Source: Palsa-147 sp049279675 (lineage in GTDB: Bacteria > Acidobacteriota > Terriglobia > Acidiferrales > UBA7541). From it: a DNA stretch of 64,000 nucleotides. A program made the position numbers and the translations under genes. The DNA lies in contig JBAPOP010000162.1 in NCBI GenBank assembly GCA_049279675.1, forward strand, positions 1 through 64,000, in the 5' to 3' direction. Each line of letters begins with the position of its first letter. Position 1 is the stretch's first letter. Of the stretch, positions 25,749 through 35,418 are shown piece after piece. The notes under the pieces were generated by a model. The model saw only the letters and a list, made by a program, of their open reading frames with translations. It was not told the origin of the DNA and made no database searches.

Positions 25749-27230
25749 TCAATACCATCCGATCGGCTGCTCGTTCAGATTGATGTGTACCTGCTTGGTT
25801 TCGAGATACTCCTCGATTCCCCACGGGCCGAGTTCGCGACCGAATCCGGATTGCTTGTAGCCGCCCCACGGCGCTTCGACGTAGGTCGGCTGCATGTGAT
25901 TCACCCAAACGATGCCCGCACGCAGAGCTTTCACCACGCGGAACGCCTTAAAAATGTCGCGCGACCACACCGCAGCTGCCAGCCCGTAGGGCGTTGCATT
26001 GGCAACGCGCACGGCTTCGGCTTCGTCGCTGAATGGGATCACGGATGCGACCGGCCCGAAAATTTCCTCCTGCGCGATTCGCGCCGAATTGTCCACGTCG
26101 TAAAACACGGTCGGCTCAACGTAAAACCCTTTCGCAAAACCCTTCGGCCGGGCGCCCCCAGCGGCGAGCTTGGCTTCCTTCTTGCCGATTTCGAGGTAAG
26201 ACGAGACGCGATCGTATTGATCTTTACTCACCAGCGGGCCCATCTTCGTCTCGCGCTCCAGCGGCGGGCCAAGCCGGATCGTTTTCGCCTTAGCGGCCAT
26301 CGCCTCGACAAATTTCGGATAAATTGAACGCTCGACGAGAATGCGGCTACCCGCCGAGCAAACTTCGCCTTGATTGATGAAGACGCCGAAGAGCGCACCG
26401 TCAATCGCGGCGTCGAAATCAGCATCGGCAAAAAAGATGTTCGGCGACTTGCCCCCGAGCTCGAGAGTGACGCGCTTCACCGTGTCCGCGGCCATTTTCA
26501 CAATCTGCTTCCCCACCGACGCGCTGCCCGTGAACGCAACTTTGTTCACGTCCGGATGCCGCACCAGCGGCGCTCCACACGTCTCGCCGAAGCCCGTGAT
26601 GATGTTGACGACGCCGGGCGGAAGTCCCGCGTCCGCGAGCCAGTTGGCAAACTCAAGCGCCGTCAGCGGCGTCTGCTCAGCGGGTTTGAGGATGCATGTG
26701 CAGCCAGCAGCAATGGCGGGCGCCAGCTTCCAAGCCGCCATCAAAAGCGGATAATTCCAGGGAATAATTTGCGCAGCCACTCCGATCGGTTCACGCAGCG
26801 AGAGACTCAGCGCATTGTCCGGGACTGGATTCACATGGCCGACGACCTTCGTCGCGAGCCCGCCATAGTATTCGAAGCAAGTGGCGCAATCCGCGATGTC
26901 GTATTCCGCTTCGACGATCGGCTTGCCCGTATTCCGGCACTCAAGTTCGGCCAGCATCGCGGATTCTTTTCGAACGCGCTCGGCGAGACGGAATAGTATG
27001 CGACCGCGTTCCTGCGCCGTAGTTTGCGGCCATGTGCCGGAATCAAACGCTGCGCGTGCGGCGGCGACGGCGCGATTTACGTCTTTCTCATTCGCATTCG
27101 CAACTTCGGCGATGGTTTCTTCAGTGGACGGGTCAATCACTGGAAAGTAGCTGCGGCTCTCGCTTTCCGACCATTCGCCATTGATATAAAGCTTATACTT
27201 GCGGACGCTTGCCTTCGCTTCGGTCGCCAT
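25749..27230 (-). CDS. Aldehyde dehydrogenase (aminoaldehyde/betaine aldehyde type)
   Basis: A 493-residue aldehyde dehydrogenase with Glu257 (TLELGGKSPNI) and Cys291 (NQGEVCSAGSR). The WVNHMQPTYVEAPWGGYKQSGFGRELG C-terminal region resembles betaine-aldehyde and aminobutyraldehyde dehydrogenases (read as two overlapping motifs, WVNHMQPT and GGYKQSGFGRE). The start (ATG 27230) has AAGGAG six bases upstream. The stop is 1 bp from gabT, implying coupling. A role in oxidising 4-aminobutanal to GABA fits the operon, but the substrate is not proven by sequence. Confidence 0.9.
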   Translation of the reverse strand: MATEAKASVRKYKLYINGEWSESESRSYFPVIDPSTEETIAEVANANEKDVNRAVAAARAAFDSGTWPQTTAQERGRILFRLAERVRKESAMLAELECRNTGKPIVEAEYDIADCATCFEYYGGLATKVVGHVNPVPDNALSLSLREPIGVAAQIIPWNYPLLMAAWKLAPAIAAGCTCILKPAEQTPLTALEFANWLADAGLPPGVVNIITGFGETCGAPLVRHPDVNKVAFTGSASVGKQIVKMAADTVKRVTLELGGKSPNIFFADADFDAAIDGALFGVFINQGEVCSAGSRILVERSIYPKFVEAMAAKAKTIRLGPPLERETKMGPLVSKDQYDRVSSYLEIGKKEAKLAAGGARPKGFAKGFYVEPTVFYDVDNSARIAQEEIFGPVASVIPFSDEAEAVRVANATPYGLAAAVWSRDIFKAFRVVKALRAGIVWVNHMQPTYVEAPWGGYKQSGFGRELGPWGIEEYLETKQVHINLNEQPIGWY

Positions 27231-27255
27231 CACGCTCTCCTTCATCGAATTTCGA

Positions 27256-28680
27256 TCAAACGGGCCGCGCAGCCGCCGCTTGCGCACTCTTACGCCGACC
27301 ATACACAAAGAAGAAAAACGCTGCGAGGCCGATAAATAGCGCCGTGCCGCCGAACATCCAAGCTTCGTACAAAGGCACGGATGTGATCTGTTGCGCCGGG
27401 AAAAATGCCACGATTATGGCCAAAATCGTCGTCGTCAAGCCGCTCAAACCCGACAGGATCAGCACGCTCTTGCCGTACCGCCCCCGTACAAATGATTCGC
27501 CGAACGCGAGCTTCAAAAGCGCACCGAAAATATAGATGAATGGGACCAATTGCAGCACGACCGCGAGAGACAATAGCTTCTGAAACGTCTCTTGAACGCC
27601 GCCTCCGAGAAAATTGAGTCCGACCAACAATATCGACACGATGGCGTGCACGATTAACGCAGCGTACGGCGTTCCGTAGCGAGGATGAACTTTGCCGAGC
27701 CACGCCGGCAGATACGAATCGAGTCCCGCCACAAACGGTATTCGCGCAGATCCCGCCAGCCATGCGGAAGCGATTCCCGCGATTGAAAGGCTCAGCATCA
27801 GGGCGAACGGCGCAACAATCCAATTGACGCCGACCCGACTCGCCATGTGCGCGACTGCCTGCACAATTCCCTGAAGGACGCTGATATCGTTCTTGCTGAC
27901 CGCCATCAGCAGCGTCACCGTCGCAGCGATGTACAGCGCTCCGGAAATCACTCCGCCCCACGCAACCGCGACAGGCAAATTCCGCTCAGGCTCCTGAATT
28001 TCATCGCCCATCACCGAAGCGAGTTCAAGACCGACCAGACCAAAACAAATCACGCCAAAGGAATTCAGCACGAATCGCGGATCCTTCGGAATGTGAAAGT
28101 CGGCCCCCGTGACCGTCGTACCGAACCGTGACCAGATAACGATGCCGAGAATCACCAATGTCGCGGCCGCGATGCCCGTTCCGATCCCGCCGAGGTTATT
28201 CACCCATTTGCCCACGCCGAGGCCTCGGATATTGAGCAATACCAGTAGTCCAAACAAGACGAGTGAAACAATCACCGTGAATGCTTTGTTGTCGGCGAGC
28301 GCCTCATGTCCGGGCCCAAGCACGAATACTGACACGCCGACGAAATACAGGAGGACAGTCGGAACGTACATCATGTTGTTCGTCCAGTAGCACCAGCCGG
28401 AAAGGAAGCCGTGGAAATCGCCGAAGACTTCCTTGGCCCACAGATAAACGCCGCCCTCGCCAGGGTAGCGATGTGCGAGTTCGATCACAGCGATTCCCTG
28501 CGGCCAGAAAAACATCACCAGCGCGACGAGCCAGAGCCACACTGTAACGCCGCCATTCGCGGCGATGCTCGGCACGACGTTGAGGTTGAACACAGCCACA
28601 ACGAACAGCGCGACAAGGTCCCATCGGCCCAGCGCGCGCTTCAGGTGGGGCTGCTCAACCACTGACGCTTCTGCGGACAA
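27256..28680 (-). CDS. APC superfamily amino acid/amine permease
   Basis: A 474-residue inner-membrane transporter with about 12 hydrophobic helices. The first helix region, WDLVALFVVAVFNLNVVPS, and ELAHRYPGEGGVYLWAKEVFG carry the APC-family TM1 and TM2 signatures (the E-x-G-G-x-Y element). It is in the amine/omega-amino-acid operon, 25 bp upstream of the ALDH gene. Import of an amine, lysine, GABA or a similar compound is likely. No substrate-specific motif is recognised. Confidence 0.9.
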   Translation of the reverse strand: MSAEASVVEQPHLKRALGRWDLVALFVVAVFNLNVVPSIAANGGVTVWLWLVALVMFFWPQGIAVIELAHRYPGEGGVYLWAKEVFGDFHGFLSGWCYWTNNMMYVPTVLLYFVGVSVFVLGPGHEALADNKAFTVIVSLVLFGLLVLLNIRGLGVGKWVNNLGGIGTGIAAATLVILGIVIWSRFGTTVTGADFHIPKDPRFVLNSFGVICFGLVGLELASVMGDEIQEPERNLPVAVAWGGVISGALYIAATVTLLMAVSKNDISVLQGIVQAVAHMASRVGVNWIVAPFALMLSLSIAGIASAWLAGSARIPFVAGLDSYLPAWLGKVHPRYGTPYAALIVHAIVSILLVGLNFLGGGVQETFQKLLSLAVVLQLVPFIYIFGALLKLAFGESFVRGRYGKSVLILSGLSGLTTTILAIIVAFFPAQQITSVPLYEAWMFGGTALFIGLAAFFFFVYGRRKSAQAAAARPV

Positions 28681-28725
28681 CGATTGCTCCTCGTTTCTGT
28701 GCGGCGTTTATCGTGGACAGTGCAA

Positions 28726-30096
28726 CTATCGAGCGACAGCGGCTGAGCGTTCCTTTTGTGCTGCAGCCAGAGCTGGCGCCACTTCCGCAAAACATTCCAG
28801 ATGCCGCTCAATATCCGCATCCGTATGCGCCACTGAAATCGTCCACTGCTCGTCCCACCAATAAGGCTGCGGCATCACGCCGCGGTTCGTCATCGCGAAC
28901 CAGTAATGCCGCCACAGGTCAGTGTCCGCGCTTAGCCAATCGCGATAATTGCGAATCGGCTTCGGGAAGAACATCAGCGCTCCATTCGAACCCGCGCCGA
29001 TGACGTAGGAGACGAGTCCTGTCTTATCGAGCTGCTTCTGATAGCCGTCGAGCAGCTTTTTATTGAGACGCGTTACATGTTCGTATGCGGCAGGTGTCAG
29101 AACTTCACGGAACGTGGCGAGGCCCGCCGCCATCGCCACGGGATTCGTGTTGTACGTCCCGCCGTGAAAAACGCGATGATCCGAAATCAAATTCATGATT
29201 TCGCGGCGCGCGCCGAATGCGGCGAGCGAAAACCCACCGCCGATCGATTTCGCCAGGCAGACGATGTCCGGTATGACGTCAAAAAACTCGCATGCGCCTC
29301 CACGAGCGAGTTTCGCTCCCGTCTTCACTTCGTCAAATATCAGGAGCGCCCCATTCTTTTGAGTAATCTCCCGCAAGCCTTTGTGATAGCCCGGATCCGG
29401 CATCAGGATTCCAACGTTCATCATGATGGGTTCGACGATGACGGCGGCAATTTCGCCGGGGTACTTGGCAAAGAGCCGCTCGACGCCGGCCAAATCATTA
29501 AATTGCGCGATTACGGTATTCGCGAGCGTGGCCTTCGCCACGCCTTCGCCGCCCGGAACGGAATTTGGAAAGTTCGGATCGCCCACCTCGCCAATCTTCG
29601 GCTTAACGGAAACGAGCGCCGAATCGTGCAACCCGTGGTAGCCGCCTTCCATCTTGACGATGCGGTCGCGGCCGGTTGCAGCACGCGCGAGGCGCACGGC
29701 GTGCATTGTGCATTCAGTGCCGCTATTGCTAAAGCGCACCATATCCACCGGAAAGCGCGCGCAAATCTCTTCCGCGAGCGCATTTTCCGCGTCATGTGGC
29801 ATGCCGAACATCGTGCCGGTCGCGAGCTTTTCCTGCACGGCCTTGATCACAGCCGGATGGCAATGCCCCGCCATCAACGCACCAAAACATAAATTGAAAT
29901 CGATATATTCGTTCCCATCAACGTCGCGGATCCGGCCGCCTTTGCCGTCTTTCACAAAAATCGGGTACGGATCGTACGCACGGTAATTGCTGGCCACTCC
30001 TAAAGGAATCCGCTTCGTGGCTTTTGTATGCGCCTCACGCGATTTCGGTGTGCGCTTCTCGTAAGTCTCGATCTCTTTCCGAAGTCCTTCGTGCAT
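28726..30096 (-). CDS. Class III aminotransferase, glutamate-1-semialdehyde aminomutase-like
   Basis: A 456-residue PLP enzyme. It has FSNSGTECTMHAVRLARAAT, LLIFDEVKTGAKLARGG and the Schiff-base Lys283 (CLAKSIGGGFSLAAFG). The sequence resembles HemL but is a separate, longer paralogue of the true hemL in this window (42898-44211), and it sits in a catabolic operon. It is therefore more likely an amine or amino-acid aminotransferase. The start (ATG 30096) has GGGAGG five bases upstream. The saccharopine-dehydrogenase-like gene is 47 bp upstream and the permease 45 bp downstream. Confidence 0.88.
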   Translation of the reverse strand: MHEGLRKEIETYEKRTPKSREAHTKATKRIPLGVASNYRAYDPYPIFVKDGKGGRIRDVDGNEYIDFNLCFGALMAGHCHPAVIKAVQEKLATGTMFGMPHDAENALAEEICARFPVDMVRFSNSGTECTMHAVRLARAATGRDRIVKMEGGYHGLHDSALVSVKPKIGEVGDPNFPNSVPGGEGVAKATLANTVIAQFNDLAGVERLFAKYPGEIAAVIVEPIMMNVGILMPDPGYHKGLREITQKNGALLIFDEVKTGAKLARGGACEFFDVIPDIVCLAKSIGGGFSLAAFGARREIMNLISDHRVFHGGTYNTNPVAMAAGLATFREVLTPAAYEHVTRLNKKLLDGYQKQLDKTGLVSYVIGAGSNGALMFFPKPIRNYRDWLSADTDLWRHYWFAMTNRGVMPQPYWWDEQWTISVAHTDADIERHLECFAEVAPALAAAQKERSAAVAR

Positions 30097-30143
30097 ACGG
30101 CCCTCCCAGGGCAAGTCTCAAACTGCTGGCGAATTCGATGCGA

Positions 30144-31310
30144 TCAGTTCCGGCCTGCTCTTAATTTCCACTGTCGAACCGGCATGTGCCTCTTCGCCAG
30201 TTCTTCAAAGAACGGTTGCGGCGGCACCACGTTTTCGGGCGCCTGCACACCCACACCTGAAAATTGTCCGCGCCCGAGCATTAACGCCGCGATGGCCGCA
30301 GGAAATCCAGTGTCGCGGGCGACGGCCGAAAACGCCGGCTTGGCCGTATACCGCGCCGTTGACTCCGCCGCGGCAGCCACGCTCCGCCCATCTTTCCGCC
30401 CACGCACCACCACGCGAATCGTTTCTACATCCTTCGCACTCATCTTTGGCGCCTTGCGGTTCAGCAGCGCTAGCAAGACGTCGCGTGGCGCCACGCGAGT
30501 TCCGTTTACTGGCATTGGTTCGCGGCTCGTGAATCCCACTTCGGTAAGATCCCTGATTAATCCAACGAGTTGCGGATCGTAATTGATTTTGAAATGTACT
30601 TCGCGGACGCCCTTGCGCCGAAAACTCTCCGGCAATGTGCCGAGCTCGGAGTGAATCGAATTGCGCAAAGTCACCCGTCCGATCGGCGCCGGAAATCGTT
30701 CGATGACTGGATCCGACAGCATCGGCCGCTCGACGTAGCGTCCATTTCGAAACGCAATCGGCGGCATCGTCAACTCATCGAGGATCGTTGCGATCGAAAA
30801 CGTGTAAGCGATCGGGCTATCGTAATGACGCAAATCCGCAGAGGCATTGAACACGTCAATCGAGTCCACGCGGTCCATCGAGTCGGCTAGAAACCGCGCC
30901 ATGATATTCGTCGTACCGGGTGCGCCGCCCATCCCCGCGATGGCGACGCGGCCAATCCCGCGAAAGTCCGCGTCCAGCGCGAATTGCTTTCGCGTCATGT
31001 GATAAAGCCCGCCGAGGTCGAGGTAATTTACTCGTGCCGCCAGCGCCGCGTGCATCACGTCCAAATTCCAATTGTACTGGGTGCAATTCACGACCGACGT
31101 CGAGCCGCGCAGAAGCCGCGCCAGCTTCCCCGTATTCCGCACGTCGGCAAACGCCGCTTTTGCCTTCCCGCGCCCAAAGTCGCGCGCCACTTCCTCGGCG
31201 CGCTTCTTGTCGAAATCAGCGACAATCAAACTGGAAACGTCCGCGGCTCGCGCCAGGTCGTAAACGACCGCGCGGCCCATCATCCCTGCTCCCAAGACGC
31301 TGATTTTCAT
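30144..31310 (-). CDS. Saccharopine dehydrogenase-like (lysine 6-dehydrogenase-like) oxidoreductase
   Basis: A 388-residue protein with an N-terminal Rossmann motif, MKISVLGAGMMGRAVVYDLA. The Sacchrp_dh_NADP-type core contains VVNCTQYNWNLDVMHAAL and GMGGAPGTTNIMARF. The group includes lysine 6-dehydrogenase, saccharopine reductase and carboxynorspermidine synthase. It is the first gene of the six-gene operon. With the downstream aldehyde dehydrogenases and aminotransferases, oxidative deamination of lysine to the semialdehyde/piperideine form is one option. A polyamine-related reductase is another. No clear ribosome binding site is seen before its ATG. Confidence 0.85.
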   Translation of the reverse strand: MKISVLGAGMMGRAVVYDLARAADVSSLIVADFDKKRAEEVARDFGRGKAKAAFADVRNTGKLARLLRGSTSVVNCTQYNWNLDVMHAALAARVNYLDLGGLYHMTRKQFALDADFRGIGRVAIAGMGGAPGTTNIMARFLADSMDRVDSIDVFNASADLRHYDSPIAYTFSIATILDELTMPPIAFRNGRYVERPMLSDPVIERFPAPIGRVTLRNSIHSELGTLPESFRRKGVREVHFKINYDPQLVGLIRDLTEVGFTSREPMPVNGTRVAPRDVLLALLNRKAPKMSAKDVETIRVVVRGRKDGRSVAAAAESTARYTAKPAFSAVARDTGFPAAIAALMLGRGQFSGVGVQAPENVVPPQPFFEELAKRHMPVRQWKLRAGRN

Positions 31311-31360
31311 GCTAGCTTTCGAGGTCCGCAGCGGTCGTCGAATTATTCCTCTTCACGCGC

Positions 31361-31392
31361 GAAAGCGAGGAGCCTCTTTCGAAGCCCCTCGC
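31361..31392 (-). terminator. Probable terminator of the Oar-like receptor gene
   Basis: On the minus strand, about 20 bp after the receptor stop codon, a stem of 10 bp (31383-31392 with 31365-31374, including two G-T wobbles) encloses a loop of about 8 nt and is followed by TTTC. The T run is short, so termination strength is uncertain. It separates the receptor from the catabolic operon starting at 31310. Confidence 0.55.
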
Positions 31393-31412
31393 TCTCGATG
31401 GCTGCGTTTCTT

Positions 31413-34400
31413 TTAGAACATCAACTTCAACGCGAATTGAATGACGCGCGGATCTTCACGAGTCCTCTGTATCAATCCAAACGTACCGCCTATGTTCGTG
31501 CCAGTACTATCGAATTGCGCCGGGCCATCCGAGAAGTTGCCGTCGGGGTTGCCAAACTGAGTGTGATTCCAGGTGTTGTAGAATTCCGCCCGGAATTCAG
31601 TTTTCCAACGCTCGTTGATTGGGGTCGATTTTGAGATGACAAGGTCCGTATTGCTAATCGCGGGACCGCAGCAAAGAGCGTGGGGAACATTGCCGAACGT
31701 CCCGGGGTTGGGATCCGTAAAGTTTGAGGCGTTGAACCATGCGTTTGGGTTCGCGCTCGACTTAGGATTCACGAACTGGATTGGGCCGGTGACTTGCGGC
31801 GTTGCCGCTGACTCAAAGAAAACGCTGCTCATCAATTCGGCGTCATCTTCATCCTGCACACGAATCGGGAAGCCACTCTGGTAGATGATGATCGCCGACA
31901 CTCCCCATCCGTCCAGCGCCTTTCCCTTAAAGCCGGAATATTCTGGCACCGGCAAGGTCCAAATCGGGCTGAAGACGAATCGGTGCTTTGCGGAGAGAAG
32001 CGAGTTGCCACGAGTTGCCTCGTAGTTAATCGGGTTGAGCTCGTTTTCGAATGACGCGCCCTGGTCAATCGCTTTGCTGAATGTATACGACGCCTGGAAG
32101 CTCAGGCCATGGGAATAGTTCCTGTCTAGAGAGATCTGCAGGCCGTTATAATTCGAATTGGCCATCGTGTCTTCCTGGAAGATGTTGCTAAACACCGGCA
32201 CGTCATCCGGCGGGCAGCCGATGCCGGTAAGCGGCTGGCAATTGGGCGAAGAGTATTTGCGAAGGCCAACGAGTGTCACACCAGCAGCACCGACTTGGTA
32301 GTTTGCCGGCAGACAATTCCCTCCCGAGCCGGCGTTGTACGGCAGATACAGACCAGTACATCCTGTAACGACGGCGACTCCGGGAGGTGGCGTATAAGCC
32401 GGGATCACGGTTCCCGCCGGGAGAAAGAACGAACTATCCGCGTCGAACGATGAGCACCCGCCGGAGGCGGGAATATTGTTCAACTGGAGGCAGGTCTCGG
32501 GATTCCCGTAATTGAGGTCGTGGGATGCGAGTAGCCGGTGAGCCTGAGTCCCAACATAGGCCACGCGGAACACCATGTCCTTGCTTACCTGCCGCTCAAT
32601 CGTCAGGTTGTACTGTTCGGCGTACTGTGTGCGAAGATTCGGCGTGAATTCACCAAAGAGCAGAATCGGCCGGAACGACGCCCAGTCCACGCAGCCCGCA
32701 GGACCACCCGCGCCGGGACACGGTGTCTGAGGAGTTTGCTTGATTACGCCGGCAAACGGATTCGGAGTAAACGGCCCCGACACCGGATCGCTAGATTGAG
32801 GCAGGAACGGCAAATTAAAATTCGGATAGTCGGAGAACGAACTGCCACCGAAAGGCGGCTCCGCGCTGAATTGTTCCAGAACGAGTTGTTCCATCGGATT
32901 ATAGAAAAGTCCAAATCCTGCACGGATACTCGACTTGCCGGCGCCGCCAAACAATTTTCCTAGGAAACCTTCGGTCATTGAAGGACTCCATGCCAGACCA
33001 ATGCGGGGCGCAAATGCCTTGTAATATGTGGATGTCAAGCCGCGCGGAACTCCCTTGTCGCCTGGGAATACAAGCCCGAGTGGGAACACGGAGTTTTGCG
33101 CGCTGTTCTGACCGCAATCTCCCGGCGACAACCCGGCCGCCTCAGAGCCGGACGTATAGATATAGCAAGGGTATTGCGTCGTAACTTGTCCAGGCCGGAA
33201 TGTCTGAAGACGGTTGCCGGTATCGTAATATGGAGTATTCAGCTCCCAACGCATTCCGTAGTTAAGCGTGAAGCTCGGTTTGATCTTCCAGCTATCCTGC
33301 ATAAAGAGATAGAAGGCGGTATTGCGAATCGCCTCGCCCTGGGCTGCGCCCTGGGAATACGAGTTTGGCGCGCCTAGAAAGTAGTCAGCGTAGCCGTTGC
33401 CGTAGCCGAGGTCGTTTTCCTCGCCCGGAGTGCTAATGAAACTGAAATCGCCATTTACGTTATAGTAGAGGAACTGGTTAAAGTATGCCTTCCGGAAGTC
33501 CCCTCCAAACTTCAACGTGTGATTGCCATACGTTTTCGTATATGTGTCCGTCCACTGGAACGAGTTGCCGGTCTGAGGCAGTTCGCCTTCAACGTTGTTG
33601 CCGATGGCAAACCCGCCATCCACGCTGATAAACGGAGTGCCAACGTGGCCCGGGAGGTTTGTCGTAATTCCCAACAAAGGGTTCGTTGGATCGGTGAAGC
33701 AATTTGTTGAGGGCACGGCCGATCCGCACGAATCTTGGATGCTGGCGAGCGTGCTGAGCGGATGGTCCAGGTTGGCCTGGCCTTCCCTGAAATAGTTAAA
33801 TCGAACTTCGTTTACAGCGCTCGCACCTATCGTCCATGTATGGGAGACATTCCATTGCTGGCCGCGCGTGGTCGTAAGAGCGGGAAATCCTGGAAGGTTC
33901 GCTCCAGCCTCTTGGAACGTGGAAAACGGAACCGTGTCGCTGTCGTTGTTGAAATAATAGTAGACGCTGAGCTGCTGCGAAGCGCTGATTTTCTGGTCGA
34001 AACGAGCCGTGGCCTGATTTACGTATTCCGCTTCGTTCGGGACGGCGCTGAATTCGCCGGTGCCAAATGGGGCGACGTACTTATTGTAGAGCGCAAGAGC
34101 GGTAGGGTCGAAACACTGAGTCGGCACGACGCCACCCGGGAAGATATCTGAATATGCGGCTCCCGCAGTAATTGCCACGCCGCCCGCGGTCGTAACCGCC
34201 TGCTGGCATGTCTGGCCGCTCGTTCCCGTGGAGCGTCCAGCGAGTTGGGTCGCAAATGGTTGATCAGAGATGGTTCCCGATAATCCGCCTCCCGGCGCAA
34301 AGTTCCCCGCGGCTTCGTCCGAGGTCGGAAGAAAAACCGCGCCTGACGGCTGACCCTGAATCCGGCGATTGCCTTCGTAAGATCCAAAAATGAAGGACTT

Positions 34401-35282
34401 GTCCTTTTTGATCGGAGCGCCGAGCGTGCCGCCAAACTGATTCTGATGGTAATCCGCTACAGTTGGATCGAAATAGCCGCGGTCGTTGAGGGCGTTATTC
34501 CGCAAGAATTCGTAAACGTCACCGTGGACTTCATTCGTTCCCGACTTCGTCACGACGTTAACGATCGAACCTGAATTTCGGCCAAATTCCGCATCGAATG
34601 TGTTCGTAATGACGCGGAATTCTTCGATAGCGTCAGGCGACGGTTGAATCGCCGGAGCGTTCACGAAAATGTCGTTCGCATCGCCGCCGTTGACCATGTA
34701 ATTGTTCGATCGTCCGCGGCCACCGTTAACGGACACCACACCCGGATTGCTGCTGCCGTAAAATAGATCCGAGCCAAGCTGCGATTGCACGCCCGGTTGC
34801 AACTGTAGAAGCTGATAAGCGTTGCGCGTGCTGAGCGGAAGTTCTCTGATCGATACATCGTTCATCACCGCGCCGATCTGCGTGCTCGTGGTCTCGACTT
34901 GCACGGCGTTCGCCTCGACGGTTACGGTTTCCGTTGAACCGCCGACCTGAAGTGTCGCGTTGACCAATGCAACGTGGCCGATGTCAACGGCCAGATCCTT
35001 AGCGACAAACTTTTTGAATCCCGATGCGTCAACTGTTACCTGGTAATGGCCAACAGGCAGTTCGACAATCTCGAACGCGCCGTCCTTATCCGAACTAACC
35101 GTACGCGCGGTGTCAGTTCCCGGCAGCGTCGCCGTCACCGCAGCGCCCGGAACCACCGCGCCCGAAGGATCCTTCACCGTTCCGCGGATCTCGCCAGTGG
35201 TCTGCGCCGACGCGGCGCTCGAGAAAAGAATTACTCCCAGAAACGCAAGAACGCACACCCCCGCGCCCGCTCTTGTCCTCAT
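31413..35282 (-). CDS. Oar-like TonB-dependent receptor with carboxypeptidase regulatory-like domain
   Basis: A 1289-residue outer-membrane protein. The start (ATG 35282) has AAGGAG five bases upstream. A signal peptide of about 26 residues ends in AASA-Q. The carboxypeptidase-regulatory-like Ig-fold domain follows (GEIRGTVKDPSGAVVPGAAV, about 28-105), then a plug domain (about 125-240, with STRNAYQLLQLQPGVQ) and a very long beta barrel ending in VIQFALKLMF with the typical terminal aromatic residue. Such receptors are abundant in Acidobacteriota and import large or unknown ligands with TonB energy. It is divergent from the polyamine-transport operon, so a shared control region is likely. The ligand is unknown. 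Confidence 0.93.
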   Translation of the reverse strand: MRTRAGAGVCVLAFLGVILFSSAASAQTTGEIRGTVKDPSGAVVPGAAVTATLPGTDTARTVSSDKDGAFEIVELPVGHYQVTVDASGFKKFVAKDLAVDIGHVALVNATLQVGGSTETVTVEANAVQVETTSTQIGAVMNDVSIRELPLSTRNAYQLLQLQPGVQSQLGSDLFYGSSNPGVVSVNGGRGRSNNYMVNGGDANDIFVNAPAIQPSPDAIEEFRVITNTFDAEFGRNSGSIVNVVTKSGTNEVHGDVYEFLRNNALNDRGYFDPTVADYHQNQFGGTLGAPIKKDKSFIFGSYEGNRRIQGQPSGAVFLPTSDEAAGNFAPGGGLSGTISDQPFATQLAGRSTGTSGQTCQQAVTTAGGVAITAGAAYSDIFPGGVVPTQCFDPTALALYNKYVAPFGTGEFSAVPNEAEYVNQATARFDQKISASQQLSVYYYFNNDSDTVPFSTFQEAGANLPGFPALTTTRGQQWNVSHTWTIGASAVNEVRFNYFREGQANLDHPLSTLASIQDSCGSAVPSTNCFTDPTNPLLGITTNLPGHVGTPFISVDGGFAIGNNVEGELPQTGNSFQWTDTYTKTYGNHTLKFGGDFRKAYFNQFLYYNVNGDFSFISTPGEENDLGYGNGYADYFLGAPNSYSQGAAQGEAIRNTAFYLFMQDSWKIKPSFTLNYGMRWELNTPYYDTGNRLQTFRPGQVTTQYPCYIYTSGSEAAGLSPGDCGQNSAQNSVFPLGLVFPGDKGVPRGLTSTYYKAFAPRIGLAWSPSMTEGFLGKLFGGAGKSSIRAGFGLFYNPMEQLVLEQFSAEPPFGGSSFSDYPNFNLPFLPQSSDPVSGPFTPNPFAGVIKQTPQTPCPGAGGPAGCVDWASFRPILLFGEFTPNLRTQYAEQYNLTIERQVSKDMVFRVAYVGTQAHRLLASHDLNYGNPETCLQLNNIPASGGCSSFDADSSFFLPAGTVIPAYTPPPGVAVVTGCTGLYLPYNAGSGGNCLPANYQVGAAGVTLVGLRKYSSPNCQPLTGIGCPPDDVPVFSNIFQEDTMANSNYNGLQISLDRNYSHGLSFQASYTFSKAIDQGASFENELNPINYEATRGNSLLSAKHRFVFSPIWTLPVPEYSGFKGKALDGWGVSAIIIYQSGFPIRVQDEDDAELMSSVFFESAATPQVTGPIQFVNPKSSANPNAWFNASNFTDPNPGTFGNVPHALCCGPAISNTDLVISKSTPINERWKTEFRAEFYNTWNHTQFGNPDGNFSDGPAQFDSTGTNIGGTFGLIQRTREDPRVIQFALKLMF

Positions 35283-35343
35283 TTGCGCTCCTTTGCGACT
35301 CATCCCCACTCGTAGGAAATTATTTTGTTCCCCGAGATTTTAA

Positions 35344-35373
35344 TTGCACCGTGAGAAAAAACCTTACTATAAT
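35344..35373 (+). promoter_or_regulatory. Promoter of the MerR-XRE-cupin/pot operon
   Basis: TTGCAC (35344-35349) and a perfect TATAAT (35368-35373) are separated by 18 bp, placing the start site near 35380. The spacer contains AACCTTAC (35360-35367) directly before the -10 box. A spacer longer than 17 bp is typical of promoters that MerR-family activators remodel, although those usually have 19-20 bp. Confidence 0.75.
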
Positions 35374-35378
35374 CCGCG

Positions 35379-35396
35379 AACCTTAGTGTAAGGGTT
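35379..35396 (+). promoter_or_regulatory. Candidate operator at the transcription start
   Basis: AACCTTAGTGTAAGGGTT contains the palindrome CCTTA-GTG-TAAGG (35381-35393) exactly at the predicted +1. The half-site CCTTAC recurs at 35362-35367, just before the -10 box, giving CCTTAC-N20-GTAAGG as a larger inverted repeat. Binding by the MerR-XRE-cupin regulator encoded 23 bp downstream is the natural inference and would give autoregulation. Confidence 0.55.
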
Positions 35397-35418
35397 GCGG
35401 GTTGTCAAGGAATTTCGC

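Noticed and set aside
24968..25783. A 271-codon plus-strand frame opposite gabT
   Set aside because: The minus strand carries the full aminotransferase motif set. The antisense product has no recognisable domain.
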